Positions 1 to 9,432 of a DNA stretch of 64,000 nt are shown one piece after another; position 1 is the stretch's first letter; each line of letters opens with the position of its first letter. The notes under the pieces were generated by a model. That model saw nothing but the letters and a program-made list of their open reading frames with translations. It did no database searches and was not told the origin of the DNA. The DNA comes from Thermococcus profundus (GTDB lineage: Archaea; Methanobacteriota_B; Thermococci; Thermococcales; Thermococcaceae): the NCBI RefSeq assembly GCF_002214585.1, contig NZ_CP014862.1, positions 1,941,099-2,005,098 on the forward strand, read 5' to 3'. A program made the position numbers and the translations under genes.

Positions 1-1748
1 GACGCTATACCCGGGTTCAGTGTTGAGTTTCCCAGAAGGAGGAGGGAGCTATTGGAAGAGACCCGTCTCCCTCTCCCCCTAGAAAGGAGAGAGTTGGCCC
101 ATTCTTCGAGCCCCGCCGGTAGCGACCCAGGGACCACGCTCAAATTGTCGAAGTTCACGGAAAGAATGGGCACTTCAATGTATGGATACGGAGAGTGGCA
201 GAGGGAACCGACGCAAGCGTCCGGGGGAATGAGCCCGATATCCCCCCCAGCCGGGCGGAGGTTCACACCATAAGCCCATCCAAGGAAGGAAATAGCAAGA
301 TCATTCTCAGGAGGGGCCCCACTTTCAGCTTCATACACAAAACCCGGTCCGACTTGGGGAACAAGCTTGAGGTCATCCCCAGTCCAGTAGTATGGATAGC
401 TGTAGATCGAGGGCGGTCTGGCGACGTTAGCAATGGTGGTGACAATTCCCAGCAACAACAGCACCGCAAATGCCTTCCTCCTCCAGCCGCGGGATACAAT
501 GGCCCGGTTTATCCTGCCTGCAACTAACGGAATAGAAAAAACAACTAGATACTGATATACCCTCACCATCCAGTTGGTAAAGCCAAAGCTTCCAAATCCA
601 CTGGGCATTACAGCAGAGACCGCGAGAGCGAGGAGTCCAAGGAAAGCCAGGAGGAGAACCAGCAACACCGGCTCTCCAAACCGTTCATTCCCTAGGGCTT
701 CTACGATACTCAGAATGAGAAGGACATTGAAAACCAAGTTCCCAAACTGCATTAGAAGCAGAAAGGCGAAGTTTTCGCGGTAGACCTCACCATAGGTAGT
801 CCTACCCAGGTACACCTGAAGGACGATGGCCAGACTCATGATGATGATCCCCACGAGGACGTATAAGGAACCCCTCTTCCTGACTTCGGAGCGCACGAAC
901 GAGGAAATCCAATGGAAGATCCTCACCTTCCCTTCAAGAAGAAAGAGCAGGGGACCGGCGAGTATTAGAAGGAGGAAGCCCAGAAGGATGAAGGGAATGA
1001 AGTGCCACCCCACCATCCTGAGGGGGGACAGGCTCGAATGCTTGAGCATCCACTTCGCGGAGAAGAGGGTCATATCATACTGGGGCAGGAGCAGAACAAT
1101 AATCGGGGCTGAGGTAGAGGGAAGCATCAGAAGAAGGTAGGTCTTAATGTCCGCGCTCCTGAGGAGATCTAGAAGAGAGAGAAACCAGACCAGAGCCACA
1201 ACTATGACAAGGGAGAGAACGTGAGAAAGGGCCAGGATGATCCAGCCAACTGCCGTCATCACTAGGTACAAGTTCCGCCGAGCGGGGTTTTCCCTATCGT
1301 GGAAAATACCAGTGTAAAGAAGGAGAACCCAGAGACCAACCAAGAGCCCAATTCTCTGAGGCCTGACCTCGTTAGAAGACCAGAGGTAGTGACTGCTGAG
1401 AAGAAGGGCCAGGAAGAAGCCAACCACAGAACCTTTGTAGGTGCTGAACCTCCTGTGGAAGCCGAGGAGGAGAAACGGGTACAGGATAAAGAAAACGAAC
1501 GAAGTCAGGAGAAGGGTCCAGACAGGATTTTGAAGTACTGAATTAAGAAGCCTCAAAAGGTAGGGGGTTAGAAGTCCAGAGTAGACGCCTCCAATTTTAA
1601 CCGTTGAGATGTAGTACGCCTCGTCGAAGGTTGTGGTGATTCTCCCAAAGCTGAACCTTATGAAGAGCCAGATGAGAGCAAAGATGAGAGCAAAGATGAG
1701 AGCGAACAAAACTGAACGTATTTTATTGGAGGAGATCAAGAGCACCAC
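1..1748 (-). CDS. Polytopic membrane protein, possible GT-C-like enzyme (3' end outside window)
   Basis: The frame is open from a GTG at 1748 to the window edge, giving about 582 residues with the C-terminus missing. An in-frame TGA lies just upstream of the GTG, so the start is close to this point; a TTG at 1739 is the alternative. I count roughly 12 hydrophobic segments up to about residue 430, followed by a soluble stretch presumably outside the cell. An acidic motif FDEAYY sits in the first loop after the first membrane segment, where GT-C glycosyltransferases carry catalytic acidic residues. That and the neighbouring glycosyltransferases suggest a glycan-related role, but this is inference; no family signature was recognised. 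Confidence 0.72.
   Translation of the reverse strand, partial: MVLLISSNKIRSVLFALIFALIFALIWLFIRFSFGRITTTFDEAYYISTVKIGGVYSGLLTPYLLRLLNSVLQNPVWTLLLTSFVFFILYPFLLLGFHRRFSTYKGSVVGFFLALLLSSHYLWSSNEVRPQRIGLLVGLWVLLLYTGIFHDRENPARRNLYLVMTAVGWIILALSHVLSLVIVVALVWFLSLLDLLRSADIKTYLLLMLPSTSAPIIVLLLPQYDMTLFSAKWMLKHSSLSPLRMVGWHFIPFILLGFLLLILAGPLLFLLEGKVRIFHWISSFVRSEVRKRGSLYVLVGIIIMSLAIVLQVYLGRTTYGEVYRENFAFLLLMQFGNLVFNVLLILSIVEALGNERFGEPVLLVLLLAFLGLLALAVSAVMPSGFGSFGFTNWMVRVYQYLVVFSIPLVAGRINRAIVSRGWRRKAFAVLLLLGIVTTIANVARPPSIYSYPYYWTGDDLKLVPQVGPGFVYEAESGAPPENDLAISFLGWAYGVNLRPAGGDIGLIPPDACVGSLCHSPYPYIEVPILSVNFDNLSVVPGSLPAGLEEWANSLLSRGRGRRVSSNSSLLLLGNSTLNPGIA
1671..1702. repeat. 12-bp tandem microrepeat inside the first membrane segment
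   Basis: The unit gatgagagcaaa occurs about 2.7 times head to tail. It encodes a repeated Ala-Leu-Ile-Phe in the first membrane segment of the minus-strand membrane protein. Units are whole codons, so length changes would keep the frame. Confidence 0.7.
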
Positions 1749-1798
1749 CGGCAGAATTCAATAAAATCAATAGAAAAGAAAAGTTTGGAGAGAGGGCA

Positions 1799-4700
1799 TC
1801 AGCCCTCTATTATTACTCCAATGTTGTCGCCTGGGCTGAAGCCGTTGTTGTCGTCGCTGGCAAACTGGAGGAACGCCGGGCTGTAGATGAGGCCGTCGGT
1901 CTCCTCCCAGTAGCCAACGACGTAGTTGCCGTGGAGCTCGCTGAAGTGCTGGCTGAAGTAGTAGGCGGCAGCCCAAGTGCTGTCGGCGTCGGTACCGTAG
2001 ATCATGTAGACCGTGGCGCCGGTGTCCGGGTCAACGACCTTCTGGATGACCCAGTAGCCCTTGCTGACGTTCCACCAGACCGCCGGAGCGGTCCAGTTGG
2101 CAACGGTCTCGTTGTCGACGACGATGCTGATGGTGCCGTTCTCGGTGACCATCTTGACCGGAGCGATCTCCTGGTACTGGGCGGTTATGCTGTTGGCCTC
2201 AGGACCGCCGACCGCTATGATGACATCGCCACTCTCGATGCTGAGGGTGCTCGGAGTGTAGGTCGGCTTGACACCAACGAGGTCGAAGATGAACGACATT
2301 GCCTGGTAGTCGACTGAGGTGAGGGCGTTCTCACCAAGGACGATCTTAGCGTTGCCGGTCTGGACGTCGTGGACGAAGGCGGCGAGTCCCTGCGGGGCCT
2401 CGGTGTATCCGACGACTATGTTGGCCGGTGAGGTCTGGAACGGTGAGACTCCGACCTCCGCGAATCCAGCCGGGGTGTTGCCCATGAAGGCAACGACCCT
2501 GTAGACGCTGAGCGGCGGGAGGGCCGGTATACCGTCGATCTCGTAGTGGCCGTGGGCGTCGGTTGTAACGCTGAGCTCGTTGCCAGCGTAGTCAACGGCC
2601 GGGACCCACTCGGTTCCGTTGAAGGTGTAGACGACTACCTTGACTCCAGCGACCGGGTTGTTGTTCTCGTCCATGACGATACCAGCGACGCTACCGATTC
2701 CGCCGAACCTAACGGTCTCGACGTTGCTCATGATGCCGTCGTAGGTGGCGTAGACGTTGACGTCGCCCATGAGGGTGAGGAGTTCGTCCGGGGTCATGCC
2801 GGTCTTGGCAGCTGAGTAGACCTTGAAGGTGGCAATACCGTTCTCGTCGGTCGTGGCGTTGGTTGGCTCGACGTAGGCTATGTCGCTGTCGACGTTGAAC
2901 TGGAGGAGCTTGTTGGCGAGCGGACCGTTGGCGGCGCTGATGTTGCCGGCCATGGCGTAAATCTCGTTGATGAGGTTCTCCTTCTCATCGTCGGTGAGGA
3001 ATGTCCAGGCCTGGATCTGCGGTACTATCTTCTCCTGGAACTGCTGGTCGAACTGGTCCTTGGCGTTCTCGACATAGAGGATGGCCTTGAAGTCGAAGTA
3101 GGATCCCTCCTTGGCTGGCTGGATGTCCATGTCTGTGACGCGCTCGATCTCAAGGGTCGGGGTGAGCTGGATGATCTCGCTGAAGCCCTCGAGCGGAGTG
3201 ACCTGAGCTATCTCCTTGGTGACCTTAGTGTAGATGGCATTGCCCCAGACTGATGAGGCCTGCGGCTCGATCGGGATGGCACCCGGAGCCATGGGCGGCT
3301 TGTAGGTGTATGTGAAGGTCGTTATGTTTCCGTCGACGTTGACGGTTATGCTCCAGGTGGTCTGATCGATCTGCTCGACCTCCGGGGTGACGTTCTTGTA
3401 GATCTTGGTGACGTTCCAGGTCTTAGCGAAGGTTGAGATGTCCTCGATGACCGGCACGTCCTTGGCGATCTCAAGCGGAACGGCTATGACGTAGAGCTTG
3501 AACTCCTCGACCGGAGCGAGCGGGAAGACTGCTTCGGTGGTTCCGACGACCTGCTTGTGGTTGACGAAGTCGTAGGCCGGGACGTACGGGCCTTCCCTGT
3601 TGTTGAAGGCGACGTAGATGACGGTGGTCTCGTTCGGTGACTCAAGGCTGCCCTCCTTCTTGATGCTGGTGTAGACCCAAGCGAGCTTGCTCATGTCAGG
3701 CTCGGTGACCGGAAGCTCAAGCTCTGCGGTCTTGCCGTACTTGTCCTCGCCGGAGATGAAGTACTTTCCGATGTCCGGAGCGTAGAGCTGAATGTTGGTT
3801 GAGCCAACACCATTGGTCATCTCAACGGTGAAGCTGGTCTTGATCGGGTAGAGGTCGGTGTTGTTGAAGACGGCCTCACCGGTGAAGGTGTCGTCGATCT
3901 GGGCAGTGATTGACTCGTTCCTGTCAAGGACGGCCTTGACGGTGATGGTTATGGTCCTGAGCGTTGCGGCCGGGAAGCTGTCCGGGTCAGCACTCATGAC
4001 GAGGTGCCAGCCCTCAACGGTGATGTCCTCAGTATCGGTGACGTTGTAGACGGCGTCATAGACGGTGATGGTGTAGTTTCCAGCCTCGAGAGTGACGTCG
4101 GCAGCGTAGACTCCGTCGCCGATGTAGGTCAGCTCGGTTCCGTCAAGGGTGACGGTGATGTTCTCGTAGTCGTTGGCACCGGAGTGGACGTAGACCTTGA
4201 CCTCGGTTGGGATGCCTGCGTAGATCGTGGTGGGCTCAACCTTCACGATCTTGACGAGCTCGTCGACCGGGATCTTGACGGTCTTGGTGACGTTGTAGGC
4301 GCCGATGACCTGGACGACGGTCAGGGTGGCGTTTCCGGTCTGGTTGATGACTGTCTTGCCGAAGTCGATGGTTCCCTCACCGTTGACAACGTCGAAGGTT
4401 CCGGTGAAGTTCTGTCCGTCCGGAAGGACGAGGGTGACGTTAGCGGTTCCGGTGAACGGGACGGTGTCACCGTTCTCGTCAACATAGGTGAACGGGAAGA
4501 CCAGGCTGTTCTCGAACTGCGGGTGGACGTAGAGCGGGTGAGTGTCAACCTCGATACCCCAGTCAAGGACGTCGACGGTGTAGGTCTCGTTGTACATGAG
4601 GTACTTGTTGCCGAGGTCGCTGACGTAGTAGACAGTGACGGTGTAGTTGGTGTCCTCAGTTAGGACAACCTCCGGGAAGGACTCGGTGTAGAGCTCGCCG

Positions 4701-7700
4701 TTGACGTAGATCTCAAGGTCGTCCGGGCTGATGGCGGTGACGTTCGGGGTGGCCACGACGCTGAGGTTGACAGGGATGTACTTGTAGACCTTCTCCGGCT
4801 CGAAGGTGACGTCGACCTTCCACGGCTTGACGTTGACGGTGGCAACGCCAGCGATGGTCGGGTCGGTGAGGTCCTTGACCTCAACTGTTATCGGGCCGGT
4901 GGCGTCGAGCTTAATGCCGGTTATCGTGGCGTGGCCGTTGTTGTTGTGCATCGGGACTATCTGGCTGTAGGCGATCTCGCCGCCGACGTAGACGGTCACG
5001 TTGACCATGCTGTCGGCGTCGATCGGGTAGATGACGTTGCCGCTAACGCCCATGTACTGGAGGTCAATCGTGTAGGTGCCGGTCTGGTACTGGTAGATCT
5101 CGTCAGGGGTGACCTTGACGTCGATGTACTTCTTGTTGTACTCGATGTTCGGGAAGACCGGGATGTACTGGACGGTCTTAACGAGGCCGTCGCTACCAAC
5201 GTCGCTGACGGTTATCTTGGCGACACCAGGAACGGTTATGTCCTCACCCGGTATCTCGAAGTAGACGTCGAAGTCCTTCCTGTAGTCGCCGGTGGCCAGC
5301 TTCCAGAACTTCTGGCCGTTCGGAAGCTCGATGGTGACGTTGTAGGTCCTGTACCTAAGCCTGCTGTCGTCCGGGTAGACGCCGATGTTAACGCCGATGA
5401 TGGCATCCTGGCCGACGGTGAGGCTGTCAGGCGTGGGCTCGGCTGAGACGTACCACTTCTTAACCGGGAACTTCTCAACGCCGGCGTAGGTGAACGGGCT
5501 GATGTTGAGAGTATCGTCCCAGTAGGTTATGCTCCAGTCAACGGTGACGTAGCCGGTCTCGTTGAACTGGAGGTCCTCGAGGATCTCGTTAAACATGTCA
5601 TTGAAGTCCGGACCGTCAGAGCAGACGTCCTCGTAGGTGAATGTCTCGTTGATCCACTTGTCGTAGTTCGGACCGGTGACGTGGACGCTGAGGTTGGCGT
5701 TGACCGGGAACGGGAAGGAGTCCTCGCCGAAGACGTGGAGGTCGTCCATCACTCCGATGTAGAAGACGTTGTAGTGAACATAGGCATCAACGTTCGGCCA
5801 GTCCTGGACGAAAATGGCGTGCTTGTCGTAGCCGCTTATTGTGGTGTTGTAGGTGCTGCCGTTGGCGAAGATGAGCATGGTCCACTCAGCCTTTACATAG
5901 CCGCTCTTGTTGAACTGCATGAAGTCGCTGACGTTGAGGTGGACGTAGGAGATCGAACCGCTGGTAAGACCGCCGTTGGTGGTGTTCACATAGTACTCGA
6001 ACGGGCCGTAAACTGTTCCATCCGGGCCGGTGAAGGTGACGTTGACGTAGGCCTCGTCGATCGGGAAGTCAACCTCAATGTCGTAGGTGAGGTTGGCCGG
6101 GATGTGGTCAACGAACTGACCTGAGTTGATGTGAGTGCAGTGGGCGAGGTTGTTTCCGAGGTTGTAGACGGTGTGAGCACCGAAGTCGCTCTCAATCGGG
6201 GCGACGTAGATGTAGAAGATGTCGCTCCTTCCGTAGACGGTGTCGGTGATGGTAACCTTGACTTTTCCTTCGGCATTGAACTTGATGAGCTCGGATATGG
6301 CGTAGAGGTCAAGAACGTCCGTAACGTTGAGGAGGTAGCTCTTGGTGAAGCCCGGACCGCTGACGGTGACGTTGAGCTGGGTCTGCGGGACGAACGGGAG
6401 GTCCCCTGAAAGGTAGGTAACGTTCTTGTAACCAATAACACAGCCGCAGTCATCGTAAATGGGCACTGTGGTCACTACGGCCTTCTCAAAGTTCACCCAG
6501 AACGTGAAGTTAGCCGGTATGTCGACGTAGAAGTGGTTGGTCGCCGGAGGCTTACCGAAGGTGTAGATGTAATAATAGTCGTGCCAGGCGTTGATGCCCC
6601 AGTCGTAGACGTTGATCTTCTTGTCGCCCCACTTGGCATAGTTGTTGTCCTTAACGACGACCCTTATCTTCTTGGTGGCGTCGTGAGCAACGAAGCTGAC
6701 GTTGGTGAGGTTGACGAAGATCTGACCCTGGCCGTTAACGACCGGAACCGAGTTGTTAACCCATATGAGGTCGTCACCGTAGTAGACCTCAACGGTTGCG
6801 GTGCTGTTTATAAGAACGAGGTGACCTGGGAGGGTCGAGTTGGTGTAGTTGAACTTGACGAGCATGGTTGCTGGGATGTCCTTGTAGAATCCGTAGCCAT
6901 AGTCACTTGAGGTGAGGGTGTTCGAGGTGTTGTCGTAGATGTATATGTCAGCGTCAACGTTGATCTGCCAGTCGTAGACGTTTATGGTAACGGTCCTGCT
7001 GACGCCGTAGTCTGGCAGGCTGAATGTGACCACGAGCGGGTCGGCGGAGACGTTGTAGATCGTGGTGGTGTTGGTACCGTCGGTAAGGTTGAATGTGCCG
7101 CTCATCGGGGTCGCTTCGGATGCTCCCTCGAGCTGGAAGGTTCCAGTTGCATCGAGACCGAGTTTACCGAGGGAGCTGTTTGAGGTTATAGTGAAGGTCA
7201 CGTTGAACGGGGCAAACTTAACGACCGCGGTGTTTCCGAGGGAGTTGTCCCAGCTTCCGCTTATAGCGGAGGTAACGTTGAGCCACCAGTTGTGAACCTC
7301 AACAACCTTTCCAGTCTCGTTGAGCGGTATGGTGTAGGTAAGGCCGTGCTTGGTGTCCTCGAGGACGAGGGTCAGGTAGCTTATGTTTGTGCTCTTAACG
7401 TTCGTGAAGTTAATGAAGTAGTCGTTCGGAGAAACGGCGAGTGTGGTGTTAACTACACCAGTGGCTATCTTGTCTGAACCAGCGTAGAGGTATGCCTTGA
7501 GCTCGGTCTCGTTCGGGAGGAGTGAGCCGTAGCCAGCCACGAGGGTGTCGTTGAAGTCAACCTGCAGGGTGAGGTTGAACGGTATGTTCTTGAATGCGGC
7601 GTTGTTCTGCCAGGCGGATCCGTCCCAGTAGGGGACGCTGCTGACGATGTTGATGTCGTTGTAGTCCTCAACCGGGCTCTCCTTAACGGGGATGTGCTTG

Positions 7701-8128
7701 GTGGTCTCGTAAGCGACTGAGATCTCTCCACCAATTATTGCGATAACCTGAGCCGAAACTATGACCTCGGAGGCGTTCTTCGGGATCTCAGGGAGGGTGA
7801 GGTTAACAACCTCCCAGAGGTCGTCACCGAGGTTGATAAGGCCGCTCTGGGTCTTAAGGACGAGCTGACCTGACTCGTTGTAGTAAACAAGAACCTGGAA
7901 GTTGTAGTTGTAGTCACCGCTGACATTCACTGAGAGGTTCGCTGGATACCCCACGAAGGGGTTTGAAACCTGGTTGCTGCCAAATGCTCCCAGGTAAAAG
8001 TCAGTGCTCTCAATCTGAATTTGAGGCGCTGCGTTCACTGGCTTAAAGAACGTCCCTGGAAGCACTGAAGCCACCATTAAAAATACCAACAACAAACTAA
8101 AGGTCTGCGCTTTCCTGCGCTTATTCAT
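1799..8128 (-). CDS. Giant secreted Ig-like/S-layer-like surface protein (2109 aa)
   Basis: A signal peptide covers about residues 1-34, with cleavage likely after VNAA. The body is a long series of beta-rich units rich in N-glycosylation sequons. A V-x-x-W boundary motif recurs near residues 281, 387, 510, 777, 892, 1103, 1190 and 1374, mostly 85-125 residues apart, suggesting tandem Ig-like domains. Around 1812-1895 there is a carboxypeptidase-regulatory-like domain (GSVAGIVMDENNNPVAGVKV). Around 1920-2055 the pattern KIVLGENA...VIIAVGGPEANSIT...YGTDADSTWAAAYY resembles the Vgg-P-x-x-N and Y-G-x-D signatures of archaeal S-layer proteins. There is no C-terminal membrane anchor. The start has a GGTGA site 7-8 bases upstream. 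Role inferred: envelope or S-layer-associated protein and likely substrate of the neighbouring AglB. Confidence 0.85.
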   Translation of the reverse strand: MNKRRKAQTFSLLLVFLMVASVLPGTFFKPVNAAPQIQIESTDFYLGAFGSNQVSNPFVGYPANLSVNVSGDYNYNFQVLVYYNESGQLVLKTQSGLINLGDDLWEVVNLTLPEIPKNASEVIVSAQVIAIIGGEISVAYETTKHIPVKESPVEDYNDINIVSSVPYWDGSAWQNNAAFKNIPFNLTLQVDFNDTLVAGYGSLLPNETELKAYLYAGSDKIATGVVNTTLAVSPNDYFINFTNVKSTNISYLTLVLEDTKHGLTYTIPLNETGKVVEVHNWWLNVTSAISGSWDNSLGNTAVVKFAPFNVTFTITSNSSLGKLGLDATGTFQLEGASEATPMSGTFNLTDGTNTTTIYNVSADPLVVTFSLPDYGVSRTVTINVYDWQINVDADIYIYDNTSNTLTSSDYGYGFYKDIPATMLVKFNYTNSTLPGHLVLINSTATVEVYYGDDLIWVNNSVPVVNGQGQIFVNLTNVSFVAHDATKKIRVVVKDNNYAKWGDKKINVYDWGINAWHDYYYIYTFGKPPATNHFYVDIPANFTFWVNFEKAVVTTVPIYDDCGCVIGYKNVTYLSGDLPFVPQTQLNVTVSGPGFTKSYLLNVTDVLDLYAISELIKFNAEGKVKVTITDTVYGRSDIFYIYVAPIESDFGAHTVYNLGNNLAHCTHINSGQFVDHIPANLTYDIEVDFPIDEAYVNVTFTGPDGTVYGPFEYYVNTTNGGLTSGSISYVHLNVSDFMQFNKSGYVKAEWTMLIFANGSTYNTTISGYDKHAIFVQDWPNVDAYVHYNVFYIGVMDDLHVFGEDSFPFPVNANLSVHVTGPNYDKWINETFTYEDVCSDGPDFNDMFNEILEDLQFNETGYVTVDWSITYWDDTLNISPFTYAGVEKFPVKKWYVSAEPTPDSLTVGQDAIIGVNIGVYPDDSRLRYRTYNVTIELPNGQKFWKLATGDYRKDFDVYFEIPGEDITVPGVAKITVSDVGSDGLVKTVQYIPVFPNIEYNKKYIDVKVTPDEIYQYQTGTYTIDLQYMGVSGNVIYPIDADSMVNVTVYVGGEIAYSQIVPMHNNNGHATITGIKLDATGPITVEVKDLTDPTIAGVATVNVKPWKVDVTFEPEKVYKYIPVNLSVVATPNVTAISPDDLEIYVNGELYTESFPEVVLTEDTNYTVTVYYVSDLGNKYLMYNETYTVDVLDWGIEVDTHPLYVHPQFENSLVFPFTYVDENGDTVPFTGTANVTLVLPDGQNFTGTFDVVNGEGTIDFGKTVINQTGNATLTVVQVIGAYNVTKTVKIPVDELVKIVKVEPTTIYAGIPTEVKVYVHSGANDYENITVTLDGTELTYIGDGVYAADVTLEAGNYTITVYDAVYNVTDTEDITVEGWHLVMSADPDSFPAATLRTITITVKAVLDRNESITAQIDDTFTGEAVFNNTDLYPIKTSFTVEMTNGVGSTNIQLYAPDIGKYFISGEDKYGKTAELELPVTEPDMSKLAWVYTSIKKEGSLESPNETTVIYVAFNNREGPYVPAYDFVNHKQVVGTTEAVFPLAPVEEFKLYVIAVPLEIAKDVPVIEDISTFAKTWNVTKIYKNVTPEVEQIDQTTWSITVNVDGNITTFTYTYKPPMAPGAIPIEPQASSVWGNAIYTKVTKEIAQVTPLEGFSEIIQLTPTLEIERVTDMDIQPAKEGSYFDFKAILYVENAKDQFDQQFQEKIVPQIQAWTFLTDDEKENLINEIYAMAGNISAANGPLANKLLQFNVDSDIAYVEPTNATTDENGIATFKVYSAAKTGMTPDELLTLMGDVNVYATYDGIMSNVETVRFGGIGSVAGIVMDENNNPVAGVKVVVYTFNGTEWVPAVDYAGNELSVTTDAHGHYEIDGIPALPPLSVYRVVAFMGNTPAGFAEVGVSPFQTSPANIVVGYTEAPQGLAAFVHDVQTGNAKIVLGENALTSVDYQAMSFIFDLVGVKPTYTPSTLSIESGDVIIAVGGPEANSITAQYQEIAPVKMVTENGTISIVVDNETVANWTAPAVWWNVSKGYWVIQKVVDPDTGATVYMIYGTDADSTWAAAYYFSQHFSELHGNYVVGYWEETDGLIYSPAFLQFASDDNNGFSPGDNIGVIIEG

Positions 8129-8162
8129 ACTACTTCACCTACCTTCCTTTTTTGCCACACTT

Positions 8163-8176
8163 TGAGGCCGGCCTCA
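8163..8176. promoter_or_regulatory. 14-bp perfect palindrome in the leader of the giant surface gene
   Basis: TGAGGCCGGCCTCA reads identically on both strands. It lies 35-48 bases upstream of the ATG and downstream of the TATA box, so it is probably in the 5' leader. It could be an operator or fold as an mRNA hairpin; no regulator is known to me for this motif. Confidence 0.45.
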
Positions 8177-8204
8177 TGGAAGGCCAATACCATATAAGCA
8201 GGCG

Positions 8205-8220
8205 AAGAAATATAAACCTT
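8205..8220 (-). promoter_or_regulatory. TATA box of the giant surface protein gene
   Basis: On the minus strand the bases GAAAGGTTTATATTTC form a strong archaeal BRE/TATA element. Transcription would begin near 8187, giving a leader of about 60 bases. Confidence 0.6.
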
Positions 8221-8293
8221 TCGCCCGATTACCGAGCATTATTTAATAATTGAAGGCACAAAAGCTAATTTCATAAGAAAACGCCCATTATCT

Positions 8294-9430
8294 TCAAAAT
8301 TTTTCCAAAAGATTAGGGTCTTGAAGAAGCCTGGCCCACTTAGACCCACAGGACAGCCTTTTTAGTATGCCGTCTTTAATACTCCTCCTAAAAACCTTTT
8401 TTAAGGCTTTCGGATCAGAAAGTAGCTCGTCTAACATCGAGGAGAGTTCCGCTTTTTGTCGTAGGGTTATGAGGCCCTTTCCATCCTCCAACCCTAGAGT
8501 GGTGAAGTTGGGGGCAATGGCGGATGAAACCACCGGAACGGCATCAAAAATCAGCCCCTCAACCACGACCAACCCGAAGGACTCGAAGGAAGACGGAAGG
8601 ACAAGGATCGTGGCTTTTCCATAGATCGCGGCAAGCTCCTTTGGATCCGCCACCTGACCAAAGAAGCGAACCCTCCCCGAGATCCCAAGCCTTTCCGAGA
8701 GAGAGCGGTAGTGATCAAGCAGGTCGCCTCCGCCGACGACCCAGAGCTCCCAATCAGGATGTCTCGGGGAGACCTCGGAAAAGGCCCTCAAAAGAAGGTC
8801 GAAGTTCTTGAAGCTGTGGTATCTGGAAAGCTGGCCGACAAAAAGAATGACCTTCTCTTTTCCCATAGGATTATCCAATTTAACGAGTTTAGATTTAGGT
8901 CTGGGGAGGACCACGGTAGAGCGGAATCCCTTCTGCTGAAGGGAATCTCTAACTGCAGGCGAGACGGACACTATCCGTTTTGCCCGGGAGAGGACGAATC
9001 TCTCAAGGGTCCTCGAGTACAGAGAAGCCAGGACATCGGTTGCAGAACCCTTCTTTAGTCCAACCGTGTGATAAACAATGAGGAGGGGAACGCCAAAGAG
9101 GAGGGAAGCCAGAGCGCCGGCATCCGCAGCAGAAGGAACCGGCGTGTGGGCTATTATCAGGTCCGGATTCCACGACTTCACAGTTGAGATTACCCTGAGA
9201 ACGAACCTCAAGCTCAGGGGTGTGTTGGAGATGACAAAACCAGCTTTGACCCTTTCCACGGGAAGAACAGAGTCCCCAACGCGGACTCTCTCGCGGGAGG
9301 ATCTCCTTCTGCTCATGCAGATGATCCGGACCTCGTGCTCCTTCGAAAGATCCTCCGCCATTGCCGAAGCATAGCTTTCGAGGCCGCCGCCCTCGGGTGG
9401 AAAGTAGGGAGCCAGCAGGAGGATCCTCAA
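8294..9430 (-). CDS. GT4-family (group 1) glycosyltransferase
   Basis: The 378-residue protein begins RILLLAPYFPPEGGG, the usual N-terminal Rossmann start of GT-B enzymes with the glycine-rich loop. The second domain contains VGQLSRYHSFKNFDLLL and the E-x7-E nucleotide-sugar motif ESFGLVVVE. The start chosen is TTG at 9430 because GGAGG lies 7 bases upstream; longer readings run back into the upstream GT2 gene and add non-conserved sequence. It lies 2 bases after that gene's stop, so the two are co-transcribed. Likely transfers a sugar from a nucleotide donor onto a lipid-linked or surface glycan; donor and acceptor cannot be read from sequence. Confidence 0.9.
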   Translation of the reverse strand: MRILLLAPYFPPEGGGLESYASAMAEDLSKEHEVRIICMSRRRSSRERVRVGDSVLPVERVKAGFVISNTPLSLRFVLRVISTVKSWNPDLIIAHTPVPSAADAGALASLLFGVPLLIVYHTVGLKKGSATDVLASLYSRTLERFVLSRAKRIVSVSPAVRDSLQQKGFRSTVVLPRPKSKLVKLDNPMGKEKVILFVGQLSRYHSFKNFDLLLRAFSEVSPRHPDWELWVVGGGDLLDHYRSLSERLGISGRVRFFGQVADPKELAAIYGKATILVLPSSFESFGLVVVEGLIFDAVPVVSSAIAPNFTTLGLEDGKGLITLRQKAELSSMLDELLSDPKALKKVFRRSIKDGILKRLSCGSKWARLLQDPNLLEKF

Positions 9431-9432
9431 CC

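Noticed and set aside
1931..7477. Many open frames of 60-220 codons antisense to the giant surface gene
   Set aside because: They arise from the codon bias of the minus-strand gene (GTC/GAC and GTT/AAC codons), have low-complexity Val/Asp-rich or Ser/Thr/Arg-rich translations, and no family features.
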